Source: Alcanivorax sp.
Lineage (GTDB): Bacteria; Pseudomonadota; Gammaproteobacteria; Pseudomonadales; Alcanivoracaceae
Direction of reading: 5' to 3'
Length of the DNA: 32,056 bases
Assembly (NCBI RefSeq): GCF_002733835.1
Contig: NZ_NVWY01000046.1
Location: forward strand, 1-32,056
The translations under genes and the position numbers were made by a program. Shown in pieces: positions 30,572 through 32,056 of this stretch; within the stretch, counting starts at the first letter, position 1; every line of letters begins with the position of its first letter. The notes beneath the pieces were generated by a model. It worked only from the letters and a program-made list of their open reading frames with translations. It made no database searches and was not told the DNA's origin.

Positions 30572-31875
30572 GAAAACTGCTTCACCAAGTCGTTGTAAAT
30601 GGCCAATAACATGAAGCTGACCACGAGCGTCAGCCCAACACCTTGTGCGGCCATCAAGAACCGCTCAGGTAAACTGCGACCGCGAATCATTTCAATGATT
30701 CCAAAGAAAATCCAGCCGCCATCAAGCATTGGTACGGGTAGAAGGTTAATCACCCCCAGCGTGATGCTGAGGTAAGCCAGCAATGCCAGGAAGCTGGCAA
30801 TGCCAATGGACGCACTTTCGCCGGCCACCTGGGCAATGGTGATGGGGCCACCCAGGTTATCGAGAGAAAGCTTGCCAGTGACCAGTTTCACCAGGCTCGC
30901 GCCCACCACATTGACCTGCTCGGCAAAGCGACTGCTCGCCGCACTGACAGCCCCCAGCACACCAAATTCCTGCTGGTAAACGCCGCCCAGGCCCACGCCG
31001 ATACGGCCAAAAGATTCACCGTTTTCGGTCACCGTGGCTGGCACCACCTGGAGCGTCTCAATGCGCGTTCCGCGGAGTACACCGACAGCCAGGGACTCAC
31101 CCGGTGCAGCCATGATACTTTCCTGCCACTGGGACCAGCTGAATACCGGTTCAGCGTTCAGGGTAAGCACCTGATCCCCACCGGTCAGGCCGGCCTGCTC
31201 TGCTGGGCTGCCCGCCTGGAGCTCACCGATAACCACGGCCTGATTGAGCCCCAGGGCTTCCAGGGGCGGCTTGTCCAGATCCGCGGACCAGGGCGAGGTA
31301 TCCAGCTCACGAACCGTGATGCCACCTCCTGCCTGCTCTACGGTGATCGTCAGGGTATCCGGCTCGCCCAGATGCAAGATCAATTCGTTGTAGAAGGCGC
31401 GCCAGCCCTGCAGCTCGGTGTTGCCCACTGCAACGATGCGATCCCCAGGCACAAAACCGGCCTGCTCGGCGACAGAATCCGGCGTCACCGGGCCCACCAC
31501 GGCTTCCAGGCCACGTTGACCGTAGCCAAACATCAACACCCAGTAGATCAGCATGGCAAGGATAAAGTTGAACACCGGGCCCGCCGCATAGGTAATCACG
31601 CGCTGCCAGGCCGGCTTGGCGGAGAATTCGCCCGGCGCACCTTCCGCCGTCTCATCTTCACGGACATCCAGCGGCTTCACGTAGCCACCCAGGGGGATCG
31701 CGCTGATCACCCACTCAGTGCCCTTCTTATCGGTAAAACGCAGGATTTTCGGGCCGAAGCCCACAGAAAAGGTCAGAACGCGGACGCCAAAGGCGCGCAT
31801 AGCAAGAAAGTGGCCCCATTCATGGAAAGCCACAATGATTACAATCGTGACGACGAATGCCAGCAACGTCAGCAT
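30568..31875 (-). CDS. rseP: Regulator of sigma-E protease RseP (site-2 metalloprotease)
   Basis: RseP cuts anti-sigma factor RseA within the membrane during envelope stress and clears signal peptides. The 435-residue product has the zinc motif HEWGH (residues 18-22) in its first membrane segment, two tandem periplasmic PDZ domains (about 115-300) and the third metal ligand in the LDG motif (Asp385) near the C-terminal membrane segments. AAGGAG 5 bases before the ATG supports the start, which overlaps the end of dxr by 7 bases. The protease and its main stress sensor target, BamA, are translationally linked. Confidence 0.96.
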   Translation of the reverse strand: MLTLLAFVVTIVIIVAFHEWGHFLAMRAFGVRVLTFSVGFGPKILRFTDKKGTEWVISAIPLGGYVKPLDVREDETAEGAPGEFSAKPAWQRVITYAAGPVFNFILAMLIYWVLMFGYGQRGLEAVVGPVTPDSVAEQAGFVPGDRIVAVGNTELQGWRAFYNELILHLGEPDTLTITVEQAGGGITVRELDTSPWSADLDKPPLEALGLNQAVVIGELQAGSPAEQAGLTGGDQVLTLNAEPVFSWSQWQESIMAAPGESLAVGVLRGTRIETLQVVPATVTENGESFGRIGVGLGGVYQQEFGVLGAVSAASSRFAEQVNVVGASLVKLVTGKLSLDNLGGPITIAQVAGESASIGIASFLALLAYLSITLGVINLLPVPMLDGGWIFFGIIEMIRGRSLPERFLMAAQGVGLTLVVSFMLLAIYNDLVKQFS

Positions 31876-32006
31876 CCACGCTCCTTAATCCAACGGCAGG
31901 CAACCTGCCGCGCCTGGCGATCAATCTCCATGACCGCATCCACATCCCGGCAGGCTGGCGCATCCTGCTGCTCCAGGGTCCGCGCCTGTGATGTTGGGCT
32001 TTGGGC
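31869..32006 (-). CDS. dxr: 3' end of 1-deoxy-D-xylulose 5-phosphate reductoisomerase, with break upstream
   Basis: The last 40 or so codons before the TGA at 31869-31871 read RTLEQQ, then DVDAVMEIDRQARQVACRW, matching the C-terminus of Dxr (E. coli ends DDVLSVDANAREVARKEV). Dxr makes MEP and is the usual gene before rseP. Reading upstream in this frame, similarity stops after about Gln-Ala-Arg-Thr-Leu, and an in-frame TAA occurs at 32007-32009. The two other frames also stop within the remaining 50 bases. So this is either the tail of a broken dxr or a sequence discontinuity at the window edge. The piece cannot start a protein by itself. Confidence 0.6.
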   Translation of the reverse strand, partial: AQSPTSQARTLEQQDAPACRDVDAVMEIDRQARQVACRWIKERGC

Positions 32007-32007
32007 T
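31994..32007. repeat. Heptad pair TTGGGCT x 2 at the dxr discontinuity
   Basis: Two exact tandem copies of TTGGGCT lie where similarity to Dxr ends; the in-frame stop overlaps the second copy. The unit fits the NNN + tetrad (GGCT) layout of the arrays elsewhere in the window, but two copies alone could be chance. Confidence 0.4.
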
Positions 32008-32056
32008 TACCTGGCTATTAACCCAGTCGCCCTGGGCAAGCTACGCGCGCTTTGCC

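Overview
The window comes from a gammaproteobacterium with a Pseudomonas-type chromosomal core. It looks most like a marine, Alcanivorax-like member of the Oceanospirillales/Pseudomonadales. That placement is inference from gene order, the mid-to-high 50s % G+C estimated by eye, and the GMC dehydrogenases; no rRNA is present to confirm it. Every gene I can support lies on the minus strand, so transcription runs from high to low coordinates. I see no tRNA, rRNA, CRISPR array, insertion sequence or phage gene.

In transcription order: (1) 32056-23556 is the classic envelope/replication block dxr(3' end)-rseP-bamA-skp-lpxD-fabZ-lpxA-lpxB-rnhB-dnaE. It is nearly gapless, with many 1-7 base stop/start overlaps. 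It couples outer-membrane protein assembly (BamA, Skp, RseP), lipid A synthesis (LpxD, LpxA, LpxB), fatty acid elongation (FabZ) and replication (DnaE, RnhB). (2) 19702-17427 is accA-tilS, after a 356-base gap. (3) 17267-15366 is a RecQ helicase of unusual domain order, sitting between tilS and pyrG where relatives usually have nothing. (4) 14973-7861 is pyrG-kdsA-eno-ftsB-ispD-ispF-truD-pcm, again tightly packed, covering CTP, KDO, glycolysis, cell division, the MEP isoprenoid pathway and RNA/protein modification. surE, normally between truD and pcm, is absent. (5) 7665-4905 is a DUF368 undecaprenyl-phosphate translocase, nlpD and a FieF-type metal exporter; rpoS, normally after nlpD, is absent. 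(6) 4772-137 holds two consecutive paralogous modules, each a small Tat-signal subunit followed by a GMC flavoprotein dehydrogenase with a Cys-x5-Cys-x3-Cys motif.

The most interesting items are the duplicated two-subunit dehydrogenase, predicted to carry an Fe-S cluster and to ride to the periplasm on its Tat partner; a dispersed family of 7-base tandem arrays that begin at or near stop codons (behind pcm, dnaE and near the dxr end), one of which forms the leader of the DUF368 gene; the RecQ variant; and an apparent break in dxr at the right edge of the window, where a heptad pair and an in-frame stop replace the expected coding sequence.
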